NCBI GenBank assembly: GCA_900769405.1
Contig: CAAGGL010000024.1
Coordinates: forward strand, 355,588 to 419,587
DNA: 64,000 nt
Direction: 5' to 3'
Origin: an uncultured Alistipes sp.
GTDB lineage: Bacteria > Bacteroidota > Bacteroidia > Bacteroidales > Rikenellaceae
Shown: piece by piece, positions 35,061-44,283 of the stretch
Layout: each line of letters starts with the position of its first letter
Position numbering within the stretch: the stretch's first letter is position 1
Notes under the pieces: model-generated
Seen by the model: the letters and a program-made list of their open reading frames with translations, nothing else
Told to the model about the DNA's origin: nothing
The model's database searches: none
Translations under genes and position numbers: made by a program

Positions 35061-36440
35061 ATGCCCCAACTGCCCGAAAAATTCGTCGCTACGCTCACCG
35101 CTGAGCTCGGAGCGGAGGAGTGTCAGGCTCTCTGCGCAGCACTCGACACACCCGCAACCGTAGCCATTCGTCTGCACCCCGACAAGCTCTCGAAGGCTGC
35201 CGATGGTGCACGACCGATTGCGTGGAGCCAGGGCGGTTACTATCTTGACGAGCGTCCCTCGTTCACGACCGATCCGGCATTTCACGCCGGAGCATACTAC
35301 GTACAGGAGCCCTCGTCGCAATTTGTCGGCTATCTGTTGCGCCCGATTGTTGAGCGTACTCCGCGACTGCGACTACTCGATCTCTGCGCCGCCCCCGGTG
35401 GTAAATCGACACTCTATTCATCGCTGGTGGGTTGCGATGGGTTGGTAGTTGCCAATGAGATCAATCGCCAGCGCGCCGCCGTGCTTGCCGACAATGTGCG
35501 CAAATGGGGCGTGGGAAATGTGGCAGTGACGAACAACGATCCCGCTCACTTCGCGGGCTTCGAGCAGTGGTTCGATGTGGTGGCGGTCGATGCGCCCTGC
35601 TCGGGCGAAGGTATGTTCCGCAAAACACCCGAGGCGCGTGATGAATGGAACGACGGATCGGCCGCAATGTGCGCCGAGCGACAGCTCAAAATTTTACAAG
35701 ATATATGGCCGACACTGCGTGCCGACGGAACGATAATTTACAGCACCTGCACCTTCAATCGAACCGAAGATGAGGGGTTGCTCGAACGCTTCTCCGAGTG
35801 GGTTGGAGCAGAGGAGTTGGAGGCGGCTGACGAGGTGTCGGTTGGCGAGAATTGGGGCATCGTATGCGGTCGCGTGGGAGTGTGGCAGACCTTCCGATTT
35901 ATGCCGCACAGAGCCGAGGGTGAAGGCTTCTTTGCCGCTATCGCCCGCAAGTCATCAAACGCAGGAGGTAAATCGCGTAACCCCAAGAGCCGCAAAACGA
36001 TATTCTCGGCACCAGACAAGAAAAGCGTAGCCGAATTGGAGTGCTGGATCAAGGAGCCGCAAAAGATGAAGTGGGCAGCCATAAACGACACATATTATGG
36101 TTATTACGCCTCGCACGCCGACGATATGCGCGTGTTGGCCGAGTCGATGACCGTTATCCACTCGGGCGTTTGTATGGGTCAGATCTTCAAGGGCAAACTT
36201 AAACCGGAACATTCGCTGGCTATGTTTACCGACCTGAACACCAGCGCAATACCGACTGTCGAAGTTAGCCGCGAGATGGCGCTCGACTACCTGCGCAGGG
36301 GCGACATAGGCGTTTGCGAGCAGATGGCCGAGGGTATCAATCTGCTCTGTTTAGAAGGTCTGCCGCTTGGTTGGATCAAAAGAGTAGGTAATCGCTCGAA
36401 CAATTTGTACCCCAATTCGTTGCGAATTCTGAATTTTTGA
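35061..36440 (+). CDS. RsmF/NOL1-NOP2-sun family RNA (cytosine-C5)-methyltransferase
   Basis: A 459-residue SAM-dependent m5C methyltransferase acting on rRNA (or tRNA). SAM motif LDLCAAPGGKSTL (residues about 110-122); catalytic cysteines in DAPCSGEGMFR and YSTCTFNRTEDE. The C-terminal 150 residues form a PUA-like RNA-binding extension typical of RsmF (VIHSGVCMGQIFKGKLKPEHSL, LDYLRRGDI, LPLGWIKRVGNRSNNLYP). The exact target base is not predictable. Confidence 0.93.
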   Translation: MPQLPEKFVATLTAELGAEECQALCAALDTPATVAIRLHPDKLSKAADGARPIAWSQGGYYLDERPSFTTDPAFHAGAYYVQEPSSQFVGYLLRPIVERTPRLRLLDLCAAPGGKSTLYSSLVGCDGLVVANEINRQRAAVLADNVRKWGVGNVAVTNNDPAHFAGFEQWFDVVAVDAPCSGEGMFRKTPEARDEWNDGSAAMCAERQLKILQDIWPTLRADGTIIYSTCTFNRTEDEGLLERFSEWVGAEELEAADEVSVGENWGIVCGRVGVWQTFRFMPHRAEGEGFFAAIARKSSNAGGKSRNPKSRKTIFSAPDKKSVAELECWIKEPQKMKWAAINDTYYGYYASHADDMRVLAESMTVIHSGVCMGQIFKGKLKPEHSLAMFTDLNTSAIPTVEVSREMALDYLRRGDIGVCEQMAEGINLLCLEGLPLGWIKRVGNRSNNLYPNSLRILNF

Positions 36441-36449
36441 TTATCTTTG
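36420..36449 (+). promoter_or_regulatory. Promoter of the MerR-like gene
   Basis: TTG (36420-36422), 19 bp, TATCTTTG (36442-36449), overlapping the end of the preceding methyltransferase gene. Confidence 0.7.
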
Positions 36450-36513
36450 CATCATTGCACGCGCGCGAAGGCATTGACAACCGCGCAAAACAATTCAAAC
36501 TGAGATCAATCGT

Positions 36514-37305
36514 ATGGCTAAGAAGTTGTTCTACTCGATGGGCGAAGTTGCCGAGATGTTCGATGTAAAGCCCTCATTGCTGCGTCATTGGGAGGCTAAA
36601 TTCGACATTCTGCGTCCTCACAAAAATAAGAAGGGTAACAGAATGTTTACCCCCGAAGATGTCGAAAATCTGAAACTGATCTACCACCTGGTCAAGGAGC
36701 GCGGTATGACCCTTGCCGGTGCGGCTCAATATCTCAAAAACGGCATCACCGACACGATGCGTCGCGATATGGAATTGCTCGATCGTTTGCAGCGAATCCG
36801 TGCCGAGTTGGTCGAGGTGCGCGAGCAGTTGAAAGATGTGCCCGATGGCTACACCGTTGTCGAGGTTGCGCAGGTTGAGCCCGAGGAGGAGTTAGCAATT
36901 GAGGTTGCCCCCGCAGAGCCCGAAATGCCCGAAGTACCCGCAGCCATTGAGGAAGAGATCGAGGAGGTGTGCGAGCCTGCCGAGGAGATTGACGACGAAG
37001 AGGAGGCTGAGGTTGAAGAGTTGATCGAGATCATTTACGACGATGAGTTCAACGACGAGGTGATCGAGGAGGAGCCCGCAGAGGAACAACCCGTAGAGCC
37101 AGCAAAAGAGGAGCCCACAGAGGAGCCCTCAAAAGAGGAGGAGCCGCAGAACGACACTCCCGATGATGAGCCGACGGACACTACTCCGCGTCCGCGTGGT
37201 GCGAAGGTAGGTCGTCGCAGCAAGAAGCAGGAACCGAAGCTCTTCGAGGTGAAGCCCGAGAAGCAGCGTCCGATTGCTCCGTTCTTCGATCAAACACTTT
37301 TCTAA
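36514..37305 (+). CDS. MerR-type DNA-binding protein with long acidic tail
   Basis: A 263-residue protein. Residues about 1-75 are a MerR winged-helix domain (YSMGEVAEMFDVKPSLLRHW, MFTPEDVENLKLIYHLVKER). A short helix (about 90-110) would dimerise. From about 115 to 235 the chain is Glu/Asp/Pro-rich low-complexity, then a basic patch (RPRGAKVGRRSKKQ) and a conserved-looking end (RPIAPFFDQTLF). There is no cysteine or multidrug effector domain. Target genes unknown. It is followed 9 bases later by the Nif3 gene. Confidence 0.88.
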   Translation: MAKKLFYSMGEVAEMFDVKPSLLRHWEAKFDILRPHKNKKGNRMFTPEDVENLKLIYHLVKERGMTLAGAAQYLKNGITDTMRRDMELLDRLQRIRAELVEVREQLKDVPDGYTVVEVAQVEPEEELAIEVAPAEPEMPEVPAAIEEEIEEVCEPAEEIDDEEEAEVEELIEIIYDDEFNDEVIEEEPAEEQPVEPAKEEPTEEPSKEEEPQNDTPDDEPTDTTPRPRGAKVGRRSKKQEPKLFEVKPEKQRPIAPFFDQTLF

Positions 37306-37314
37306 AATTGGACA

Positions 37315-38106
37315 ATGATGAAGGTTCGAGATATAGCTGCCGCATTGGAGGAGTTTGCTCCGCTGCCGTTGCAGGAGAGTTACGACAACGCCGGACTGAT
37401 CGTGGGTGCGCCCGAGGATGAGGTGACCTGCGCACTGCTCTGTGTCGATATTACCGAGGAGGTGATGGACGAGGCGGAGGCGTGCGGTGCAGATATGATC
37501 GTGGCTCACCACCCCATCATCTTCAATCCGATCAAACGCCTGAATGGCACGACATATATCGAGCGTGTGGTTGCTCGCGCTATCCGTCGCGGCATTGCCC
37601 TCTACGCCTGTCACACAAACCTGGATAGTACCGAGGGCGGTATGAGTTGGCGATTGGCCGAGATGCTCGGCATCGAGAATCTGCGCGTATTGGAATCGAC
37701 TCGCAAGGATCAATCCGAGGTTGGTTTTGGCGTTGTTGGCACACTCCCACAACCCGAGCAGACTTTGGAGTTCTTGGCACGAATGAAACAAACGCTCAAC
37801 GTCGGTGCGGTGCGTTACAGCCGAATCAACACCCCGACTATCGAGCACGTGGCACTCTGCACGGGTGCAGGAGCGTCGCTGATGAACGAGGCTCGCAAGA
37901 GTGGTGCACAACTTTATATCGCTGCCGACTTCAAATATAACAACTTCCTGGACGCCGATCGCGACCTGATTATTGCCGATATCGGACATTTTGAGAGCGA
38001 ATATTGCGCAATTCAGCTGATGTTTGATGTTTTATCAAAAAAATTACCTAACTTTGCGCTCCGCAAAAGCGCAAACGCGACAAACCCGATAAATTATTTA
38101 GTATAA
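37315..38106 (+). CDS. Nif3-like dinuclear metal centre protein
   Basis: A 263-residue NIF3/YbgI-family hexameric protein with a two-metal site. Metal-ligand motifs are visible: ADMIVAHHPIIFNPIKRL (His pair, residues about 60-77), CHTNLDSTEGGMSWRLAEML (about 97-116) and IADIGHFESEYCAIQ near the end. Function is unsettled; some relatives are called GTP cyclohydrolase I type 2 on weak evidence. Two consecutive ATG codons begin the frame. It lies 6 bases before the zinc-ribbon gene, a common pairing. Confidence 0.93.
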   Translation: MMKVRDIAAALEEFAPLPLQESYDNAGLIVGAPEDEVTCALLCVDITEEVMDEAEACGADMIVAHHPIIFNPIKRLNGTTYIERVVARAIRRGIALYACHTNLDSTEGGMSWRLAEMLGIENLRVLESTRKDQSEVGFGVVGTLPQPEQTLEFLARMKQTLNVGAVRYSRINTPTIEHVALCTGAGASLMNEARKSGAQLYIAADFKYNNFLDADRDLIIADIGHFESEYCAIQLMFDVLSKKLPNFALRKSANATNPINYLV

Positions 38107-38112
38107 ACAGAT

Positions 38113-38865
38113 ATGGCACAGAAAAAAACAACCGAAGTCGACTACTCGATGCACGACAAAATCATCGCGCTCTACGAGTTGCAGAAGATCGATAGCAAAA
38201 TCGACGAGATCGACAAGATCAAGGGTGAGCTGCCTCTCGAAGTGCAGGACCTCGAAGACGAAATCGCCGGCCTGAACACTCGTATCGAGAACATCAATGG
38301 CGAGATCGAGGAGCTTACAAGCCTCACTAAGCAGCGTAAACGCGAAATCGAAGAGGCAAAGATGTTGATCGCTAAATATACCGAGCAGCAGAACAACGTA
38401 CGCAACAACCGCGAGTACGATGCTCTGACTAAGGAGATCGAGTATCAGAACCTCGAAATCGAGTTGGCTGAGAAGAACTTGAAGAAGTATGCGGCTGAGA
38501 TCCGTAGTAAGAAGAGCGTTGCCGAGGAGGCTGAGGCTGCTGTTGCTGAGCGCAACATCGACCTCGGTGCAAAGCGTCAGGAGTTGGACGGTATTGAGGC
38601 CGAGACCGCTAAGGAGGTAGAGGTTCTGCGTGCTCAGGAGGCTAAGGCTCAGGAGGTTATCGACGAGCGTCTGCTGACTGCTTACAACCGTATCCGCTCG
38701 AATGTTCGCAACGGCTTGGCTGTTGTAACCATCAAGCGCGATGCTTGCGGCGGTTGCTTCAACCGTATCCCGCCCCAGCGCCAGGCTGAGGTTCGTCAGG
38801 GCAAGAAGATCATCGTCTGCGAGTATTGCGGTCGTATCTTGGTTGCTGATCCCGAGGAGGAATAG
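38113..38865 (+). CDS. Zinc-ribbon coiled-coil protein (CT398-like)
   Basis: A 250-residue protein: long antiparallel coiled coil (residues about 10-190, heptad-rich Glu/Lys/Leu), then a C4 zinc ribbon with CGGCFNRIPPQ and CEYCGRIL. Members of this family (DUF164/zf-RING_7) are linked to nucleic acid or secretion-associated complexes, with no settled role. It forms a unit with nif3 and ends at the hairpin at 38893. Confidence 0.92.
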   Translation: MAQKKTTEVDYSMHDKIIALYELQKIDSKIDEIDKIKGELPLEVQDLEDEIAGLNTRIENINGEIEELTSLTKQRKREIEEAKMLIAKYTEQQNNVRNNREYDALTKEIEYQNLEIELAEKNLKKYAAEIRSKKSVAEEAEAAVAERNIDLGAKRQELDGIEAETAKEVEVLRAQEAKAQEVIDERLLTAYNRIRSNVRNGLAVVTIKRDACGGCFNRIPPQRQAEVRQGKKIIVCEYCGRILVADPEEE

Positions 38866-38892
38866 ACCATTTGTCGCCCACGACACAAACAG

Positions 38893-38928
38893 CGACCGCC
38901 CCTAAATGCAGGGACGGTCGTTTGTTTT
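38893..38928. terminator. Terminator between zinc-ribbon and beta-barrel genes
   Basis: CGACCG (38893-38898) pairs with CGGTCG (38915-38920), extended by CCCT/AGGG; a T-rich run follows. It lies between converging genes. Confidence 0.8.
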
Positions 38929-38945
38929 AGTGGTACGTCGTGAGT

Positions 38946-39506
38946 TTAGAATCGCCAACCGACCAGCATCTGCAAGGCGCCGGTCTTAATGCCATTACCT
39001 ACCCATACCGAGTTAAGACCCATCAGGTAGCGACCTTCGAGAATCAGTCCGAAATCGAAGTCATAGCTCAGGCCGCAAATGAAGTCGGCGTGGAAACGGT
39101 TGGTCTTCTGTTTCAGGCTGAGAAAATCGTCTTGGGCGAGTTTCTGCTTCGCCGATACGCGATAAGCAAGCTGACCGCCAACCTCGAAATTCAGACCGTC
39201 GATCAGGTAGAACTTCGCCAGCACGGGCATCGTCAGGTAGTCGATACGGAATTTCTCGCTCACGCCGCCAACGTTGGTATTAAAGCCCTGCTGCGAGTAG
39301 AGCAACTCGCCCTGAATGGCAAACCAATCGTTGATCCAACGCGAGGCGAATGCACCTGCAACAACTCCCGCGCGCATCTTCGAGCCCTCGACGCCATTAG
39401 CCGACGAGAGTGTAATACCGACTTTCGGACCAAAGCCCCAAGTCTGAGCCTGCGTGGCCACACTCACGGCCACGACCGCTAAAAGTGAAAGTAGAATCTT
39501 TTTCAT
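38946..39506 (-). CDS. Outer-membrane beta-barrel (porin family) protein
   Basis: A 186-residue protein with a signal peptide (MKKILLSLLAVVAVSVATQAQ) followed by alternating polar/hydrophobic beta strands: TWGFGPKVGITLSS, MRAGVVAGAFAS, LTMPVLAKFYLID and a final strand ALQMLVGWRF ending in the aromatic residue typical of Bam-assembled barrels. About 8 strands. Function unknown. No neighbouring gene shares its transcript. Confidence 0.88.
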   Translation of the reverse strand: MKKILLSLLAVVAVSVATQAQTWGFGPKVGITLSSANGVEGSKMRAGVVAGAFASRWINDWFAIQGELLYSQQGFNTNVGGVSEKFRIDYLTMPVLAKFYLIDGLNFEVGGQLAYRVSAKQKLAQDDFLSLKQKTNRFHADFICGLSYDFDFGLILEGRYLMGLNSVWVGNGIKTGALQMLVGWRF

Positions 39507-39590
39507 AAGACACTGTTTTTAGTCGATAATTTTTATGGTTCATTATCGTGTTTACGCCTTTGAGGGTGCAATAAAAATGCCAAATTTTAG

Positions 39591-39598
39591 TACCTTTG
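39591..39598 (+). promoter_or_regulatory. -7 element of the prmC promoter
   Basis: TACCTTTG, about 28 bases before the prmC ATG; no clear TTTG lies at the usual distance upstream. Its position rules out the upstream GTG at 39596 as a start. Confidence 0.6.
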
Positions 39599-39625
39599 TG
39601 CACGGATAATCAGCTCACGAACGCT

Positions 39626-40474
39626 ATGCCAACATATGCCGAAATAATCAACCGAATGAAGTGTGCCGCCGCTCGAAACTACGACCAGCGCGAGGCTCAT
39701 ACCATTGCTCTATGGGCAGTCGAAGCGCTGACGGGTGCCGACCGCACTCGCCTGCTCGTTGATGCACGCGCCGAGGTGGAACAGATCGATATGACGGAGG
39801 TGGAGCGTTTCGAGCGCGAGTTGGCAATGGCGCGCCCCATACAATATATAATAGGTATGGCGGAGTTTTGCGATCTGTGCTTTGCAGTTGGTGAGGGCGT
39901 TTTGGTGCCCCGACCCGAAACCGAGGAGTTGGTGCGCTGGGTGGCTGATGATAACCCGACAGCGCGCAAGGTGCTCGACATCGGTACGGGTAGCGGAGCG
40001 ATCGCCGTATCGTTGGCTAAGTTACTCCCGACGGCAGATGTCGCGGCAATGGATATTTCGGAGGTTGCACTCGACTATGCAGCGCGCAACGCCGCGATGA
40101 ATGGCGTGAAGGTGAATGTCACGAAGGGTGATGCGCTGGGTGATTGGTGGCGCGAGTTTGCGGAGTTAGATGTGGTGGTATCGAATCCGCCATACGTTCC
40201 CGAGTCGGATCGCGCAGCAATGCACCGCAATGTGCGCGAATTTGAACCCGAGTTGGCGCTGTTTGTTCCCGACAATGACCTGCTGCAATTCTATCGCGCG
40301 ATTGCCCAGGGAGCGATGCACGCCCTGCGAGCGGGTGGTGCGCTCTACTTTGAGATTTATGAAAATGCGGCCGAGCAGATGATCGAAATGCTCCAATCGC
40401 AGGGTTGGATCGGCATCGAACTGCGCCGCGACTTTAACGATAAAAACCGAATGATCAGATGTCGGAAGAGCTGA
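39626..40474 (+). CDS. prmC: Release factor glutamine N5-methyltransferase
   Basis: A 282-residue PrmC/HemK enzyme methylating the GGQ glutamine of peptide release factors. It has the N-terminal helical domain, FCDLCFAVGEGVLVPRPETE (residues about 79-98), SAM motif LDIGTGSGAIAVSLA and the catalytic VVVSNPPYVPESD. ATG 39626 (MPTYAEIINR) is chosen over GTG 39596 because the latter lies in the promoter. It overlaps recX by 16 bases. Confidence 0.95.
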   Translation: MPTYAEIINRMKCAAARNYDQREAHTIALWAVEALTGADRTRLLVDARAEVEQIDMTEVERFERELAMARPIQYIIGMAEFCDLCFAVGEGVLVPRPETEELVRWVADDNPTARKVLDIGTGSGAIAVSLAKLLPTADVAAMDISEVALDYAARNAAMNGVKVNVTKGDALGDWWREFAELDVVVSNPPYVPESDRAAMHRNVREFEPELALFVPDNDLLQFYRAIAQGAMHALRAGGALYFEIYENAAEQMIEMLQSQGWIGIELRRDFNDKNRMIRCRKS

Positions 40475-40953
40475 CCAAACGTCGAACACGCACGGCCGAC
40501 GAGGCCTATGCCGCATTGGCTCGTCTGTGTGCCCGCGCCGAAAAGTCGTCGGGCGACGCACGACGCTTGATGCGCACGTGGGGTGTGCCCGAGGGCGAAC
40601 GCGAGGGTGTATTGCAAAGATTGTTGCGCGAGCGATTTATCGACGATCGACGCTATGCCTCGGCATTCGTGCGCGACAAGATTGCGCTGAGTGGTTGGGG
40701 GCCCTACAAGATCAGTACGGCACTGGCCGCAAAGGGTGTCGCACGCGAGATCATCGAGGAGGCGCTGGGCGAATGTGACCGCTCGAAGATGGACAGCCGC
40801 CTCGACCAGATGTTACAGCGTAAACTCAACTCACTGCGCGGAGGAACGTCCTACGAGCGTCGCGCAAAGCTGATGCGATATGGACTTTCGCTCGGTTACA
40901 ACTACTCGATCGTAGCCGACAAAGTCGAAGAACTGATTAAAGAAATTGACTAA
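40459..40953 (+). CDS. recX: RecA regulatory protein RecX
   Basis: A 164-residue RecX-family protein, which binds RecA filaments and limits recombinase activity. Three-helix repeats are visible: YAALARLCARAEKSSGDARR, LLRERFIDDRRYASAFVRDK, GPYKISTALAAKGVAREII and RAKLMRYGLSLGYNYSIVAD. It overlaps prmC by 16 bases and precedes the M23 gene by 2 bases. No recA is in the window. Confidence 0.92.
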   Translation: MSEELTKRRTRTADEAYAALARLCARAEKSSGDARRLMRTWGVPEGEREGVLQRLLRERFIDDRRYASAFVRDKIALSGWGPYKISTALAAKGVAREIIEEALGECDRSKMDSRLDQMLQRKLNSLRGGTSYERRAKLMRYGLSLGYNYSIVADKVEELIKEID

Positions 40954-40955
40954 AT

Positions 40956-42701
40956 ATGAAACGATTAACCATACTCTTCATTGCGCTGCTCGCTACTGCG
41001 GCAGCCTTTGCGCAGGGCGATTCGACGCGATATCGCTATCCGCTCAATCTCGAACCGCTCTATTCGGCCGGCTTTGCCGAGATGCGCCCCAACCACTTCC
41101 ACTCGGGTGTCGATCTTAAAACCGAGGGTGTCGAGGGTCATCCGCTCTATGCCATTGCCGATGGCGAGGTGGTGCGTATCGGTGTTCAACCGGGTGGCTA
41201 CGGTCGAGTGCTCTACATTCAGCACCCCGACGGTAACACGTCGGTTTATGCTCATATGCAGCGCTTTGCGGATCATATCGAGCGTTTCGTTCAGGCAGAG
41301 CGCTACCGTCTGCGTCGCAACTTGGGCGACTTCTACCCCGCTGCGGGTCAGTTTCGCGTAAAGCGCGGCGAGCAGATCGGCAAGGCGGGTAACTCGGGTT
41401 CGTCGGGTGGTCCGCACGTCCACTTCGAGATTCGCAAAACCGCAACGCAGGAGACCCAGAACGTGATCGTCAAGGAGATGATCCCCGCCGTTGACGACAT
41501 CGCTCCACTGATTATGCGCGTGCACTACATCGAGGTCGATACGGTGCGTGGTGTGGCGGTCAATGCTCCGCGTAGAACGCTGGGCGTCAAGCGAGTAGAG
41601 CCAACGATTTATACCGCAGCATCGACCGAGCCGTTTGGTGTTGGGCAGAAGGGTTACTTCGTGCTCGAAGCATCGGATCGCCGTAACAACGTGTCGAATA
41701 CGTTCGGTCTATATCGCGTTACGGCGCGCATCGATGGCGAGGTTTTCTACGAATATGTGATGGACGGATTTACGTTCGACCTGTCGCGATATTGCAACGC
41801 CGTGAGCTACTACCCCATCAAGCGCAACTCGCGCAACGAGGTATTCCGACTGGCTCAACTCGACGGTAACATCTTTCCCTACAAGCAGATGCACAACCGA
41901 GGCATAATCACCACCACCAAAGGTCAGCAGCGCACTATCGAGATCGAATGCGAGGACGAACGCAACAACATCTCGCGCCTGACGTTCGTCATCGAGGGTC
42001 GTGGCGAAGAGGCATCGTTCCGTGCCAAGATCGACTCGACGGCGTTGGTTGCAAGCAACCGCTCGACATTCACTCATAGTGCCGACGGGCTCTCGATCCG
42101 TATTCCGTCGGGGGCACTCTATGAGCCGATTATCTACACTCAGAGCATTGACAGCCGACTGAATACCGAGATGGTCGAGCGCAACGACTCGACACTACTC
42201 GTACTCTCGGATGTCTATGAGGTTGGCGATCCGAACATTCCGTTGCAGAAGTCGGCTCGTATTACGATCAAGGGTTTCGTTCCTGAGAATCTGCGTCGCT
42301 ACACAACGATCGCGGGTGTGGGCAGCAACGGCGGTTTGTGGCACGCAGGTGGTCGCTACCGCGACGGTGCTGCGAGCGTTTCGACTCGTTCATTCGGGCG
42401 TTACTGCTTAGCGGCCGATTTGGAGGCTCCGACAATCGTCGAACCGTTCGCATCGGGTGCCAATATGAGCAATACGAAGAGTGTTTCGTTCCGCCTGTGC
42501 GACAACTTTTCGGGCGTCAATTCGGTAGTGCTCACTATCGACGGCAAATGGGCACCGTGGGATCGCAAATCGTCGGGCAGTCCGATCGTTCATACGTTCG
42601 ATGACGAGCGTTTTGGTAGCGATCGAACACATACGATGCGCCTGACCGTAACCGACGGCGTGGGCAATACAACCGTCTGGGAAGCTGAATATTATAGATA
42701 A
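40956..42701 (+). CDS. M23 family metallopeptidase, exported
   Basis: A 581-residue periplasmic or surface protein with signal peptide (MKRLTILFIALLATAAAFAQ). The LytM/M23 zinc peptidase domain is at the N-terminal side (residues about 45-170): zinc ligands in FHSGVDLKT (His, Asp) and PHVHFEIR (His-x-His), with GNSGSSGGP before. Such domains cut peptidoglycan cross-bridges or activate amidases. About 400 further residues form beta-rich Ig-like regions. This order (catalytic domain first) is common in Bacteroidota. Confidence 0.93.
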   Translation: MKRLTILFIALLATAAAFAQGDSTRYRYPLNLEPLYSAGFAEMRPNHFHSGVDLKTEGVEGHPLYAIADGEVVRIGVQPGGYGRVLYIQHPDGNTSVYAHMQRFADHIERFVQAERYRLRRNLGDFYPAAGQFRVKRGEQIGKAGNSGSSGGPHVHFEIRKTATQETQNVIVKEMIPAVDDIAPLIMRVHYIEVDTVRGVAVNAPRRTLGVKRVEPTIYTAASTEPFGVGQKGYFVLEASDRRNNVSNTFGLYRVTARIDGEVFYEYVMDGFTFDLSRYCNAVSYYPIKRNSRNEVFRLAQLDGNIFPYKQMHNRGIITTTKGQQRTIEIECEDERNNISRLTFVIEGRGEEASFRAKIDSTALVASNRSTFTHSADGLSIRIPSGALYEPIIYTQSIDSRLNTEMVERNDSTLLVLSDVYEVGDPNIPLQKSARITIKGFVPENLRRYTTIAGVGSNGGLWHAGGRYRDGAASVSTRSFGRYCLAADLEAPTIVEPFASGANMSNTKSVSFRLCDNFSGVNSVVLTIDGKWAPWDRKSSGSPIVHTFDDERFGSDRTHTMRLTVTDGVGNTTVWEAEYYR

Positions 42702-42708
42702 AATAGTT

Positions 42709-43371
42709 ATGCGCAGAAAATTGGATTATGATTGGCTGCTGTTCGATCTCGACGGCACACTGACCGACCCGTTCGAGGGTATCACCCGCTCGGTCGAATA
42801 TGCACTCAATGCCTTCGGTATCGAGGTCGAGGATCGTCGCACACTGGCTCCATTTATCGGTCCGCCGCTGGTTGAGTCGCTCACCGAGCGCTATGGCTTT
42901 ACGATGGAGGATGCAGTGGCTGCCGTAGCCAAATATCGCGAATATTTTTCGGTCAAAGGTCTATACGAGAACGAACTTTTTGTGGGTATTCCCGAGCTGT
43001 TGCGCGATTGTCGCCAGGCGGGATATAAGATCTCGATGGCAACCTCGAAGCCGACCCATTACGCACGAATTATTGCCGAGCACTTCGATATTGCGCGTTA
43101 CTTCGACGCAATTCACGGCAGTTCGCTCGACGGCTCGCGCATAACCAAATCGCTGGTAGTCGAAGAGGCAGTGCGTGAGGAGAATCTCGACCCTGCACGC
43201 GCGCTGATGATTGGCGACCGCCGCCACGACGTCGAGGGCGCGGGCGAGCACGGCATCAAGACCGTTGGAGTGCTCTACGGCTACGGCGCGCACGAGGAGC
43301 TATCCTCGGCGGGTGCGATTCATATCGTGAAAGATATTGACGAGCTACGCGACCTGCTCATTAGCGAATAA
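42709..43371 (+). CDS. HAD-family phosphatase, phosphoglycolate phosphatase-like
   Basis: A 220-residue HAD subfamily IA hydrolase: FDLDGTLTDPFEG (nucleophile Asp, motif I), SMATSKPTHYARII (motif II/III lysine) and MIGDRRHDVEGAGEHGIKT (motif IV). A helical cap lies between motifs I and II. Substrate unassigned; phosphoglycolate or pyrophosphate are common in the subfamily. Last gene of the prmC-recX-M23-HAD run. Confidence 0.92.
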   Translation: MRRKLDYDWLLFDLDGTLTDPFEGITRSVEYALNAFGIEVEDRRTLAPFIGPPLVESLTERYGFTMEDAVAAVAKYREYFSVKGLYENELFVGIPELLRDCRQAGYKISMATSKPTHYARIIAEHFDIARYFDAIHGSSLDGSRITKSLVVEEAVREENLDPARALMIGDRRHDVEGAGEHGIKTVGVLYGYGAHEELSSAGAIHIVKDIDELRDLLISE

Positions 43372-43376
43372 AACAG

Positions 43377-43408
43377 ACGCGCCGAGAGTTACCCCTCGGC
43401 GCGTTTTT
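43377..43408. terminator. Bidirectional terminator
   Basis: ACGCGCCGAG (43377-43386) pairs perfectly with CTCGGCGCGT (43395-43404), followed by TTTTT. It lies between the converging HAD and deacetylase-like genes. Confidence 0.85.
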
Positions 43409-43427
43409 CATTAGGCGAGTGTTCGAA

Positions 43428-44264
43428 TTAGTTTGCTGCCTTCTCAGCTTCGATCACGTCGAACATAGTCTTGAACGTGTAACCCTTCTCGCGCAGAGTG
43501 TCGATAATATCGCCCAGATGATTGTAGGGACGATCCTCGTCGGTGCGGTCGGGATAGTTCATCGCGTGGATCAGCAGAACAACACCATTGAAGGTATTCT
43601 CAGCCTCGAACTGCCACAGATCGTCGAGAATCATCTCGGTCGAGTGGTAGATCTTAGTGCCGGGGCTTGTCCAATCCATACCCGTCAGCAGACCGCTCGT
43701 AGGATTCACCAGACGATAACCCAGCTCGGTCATCACGTCAACAGCCTCCTGATTGTAGGTCTCGTAGGGAGGAATCAACCAGCAATACTGCTCCTTGGTG
43801 AGGCCAAAACGCTCCAACTCCATCTCCATACGAGCGAAGTCGCGGCGGATCGAGTCAGCCGAAACCAACGAAATGGTAGGATCGCTCTCATCAACAAAGA
43901 GCAGGTGCGCGAACGAGTGTGCCGACAGGTAGTGACCCTCGTCGATAATGCGCTGAATAGGCTCCTGATAGCGATCAACCGTGAAGCATACACCCGTCGG
44001 GAAGAACGAGCCCTTCACATTCTTCTCTTTCAGTGTGTTAAGCACGGGCACGATACCGTCGAAATTCTCGAAATAACCCGAATCCGACTCGCTATAATGC
44101 GCCGTGAACACGAGATAGACGCACTTCTCGTCGGGATTGATGCGCTCGACAACGCCATATTCGTCGGTTACGAACACGGGAGCTGCGCTCTTGGTTTTAC
44201 AATTGCAAGCAACCATCACGATGGCCGCTGCCAGCACTGCGATGCAAGTTAAGATTTTTTTCAT
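43428..44264 (-). CDS. Divergent NodB-fold (polysaccharide deacetylase-like) lipoprotein
   Basis: A 278-residue protein with a lipoprotein signal (MKKILTCIAVLAAAIVMVAC, lipid-modified Cys20); ATG 44264 is chosen because it gives this signal. The NodB fold is visible: FDGIVPVLNTLKEKNVKGSF, FFPTGVCF, HYLSAHSFAH (His116 and His120, the metal-binding HxxxH) and the C-terminal GVVLLIHAMNY. The usual TFDD motif reads TAHY (54-57), so the canonical catalytic/metal aspartates are absent. It may use different ligands or be inactive. Lies 19 bases after uvrA, on the same strand. Confidence 0.82.
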   Translation of the reverse strand: MKKILTCIAVLAAAIVMVACNCKTKSAAPVFVTDEYGVVERINPDEKCVYLVFTAHYSESDSGYFENFDGIVPVLNTLKEKNVKGSFFPTGVCFTVDRYQEPIQRIIDEGHYLSAHSFAHLLFVDESDPTISLVSADSIRRDFARMEMELERFGLTKEQYCWLIPPYETYNQEAVDVMTELGYRLVNPTSGLLTGMDWTSPGTKIYHSTEMILDDLWQFEAENTFNGVVLLIHAMNYPDRTDEDRPYNHLGDIIDTLREKGYTFKTMFDVIEAEKAAN

Positions 44265-44283
44265 AGCTTTATTCGTTATGTGG

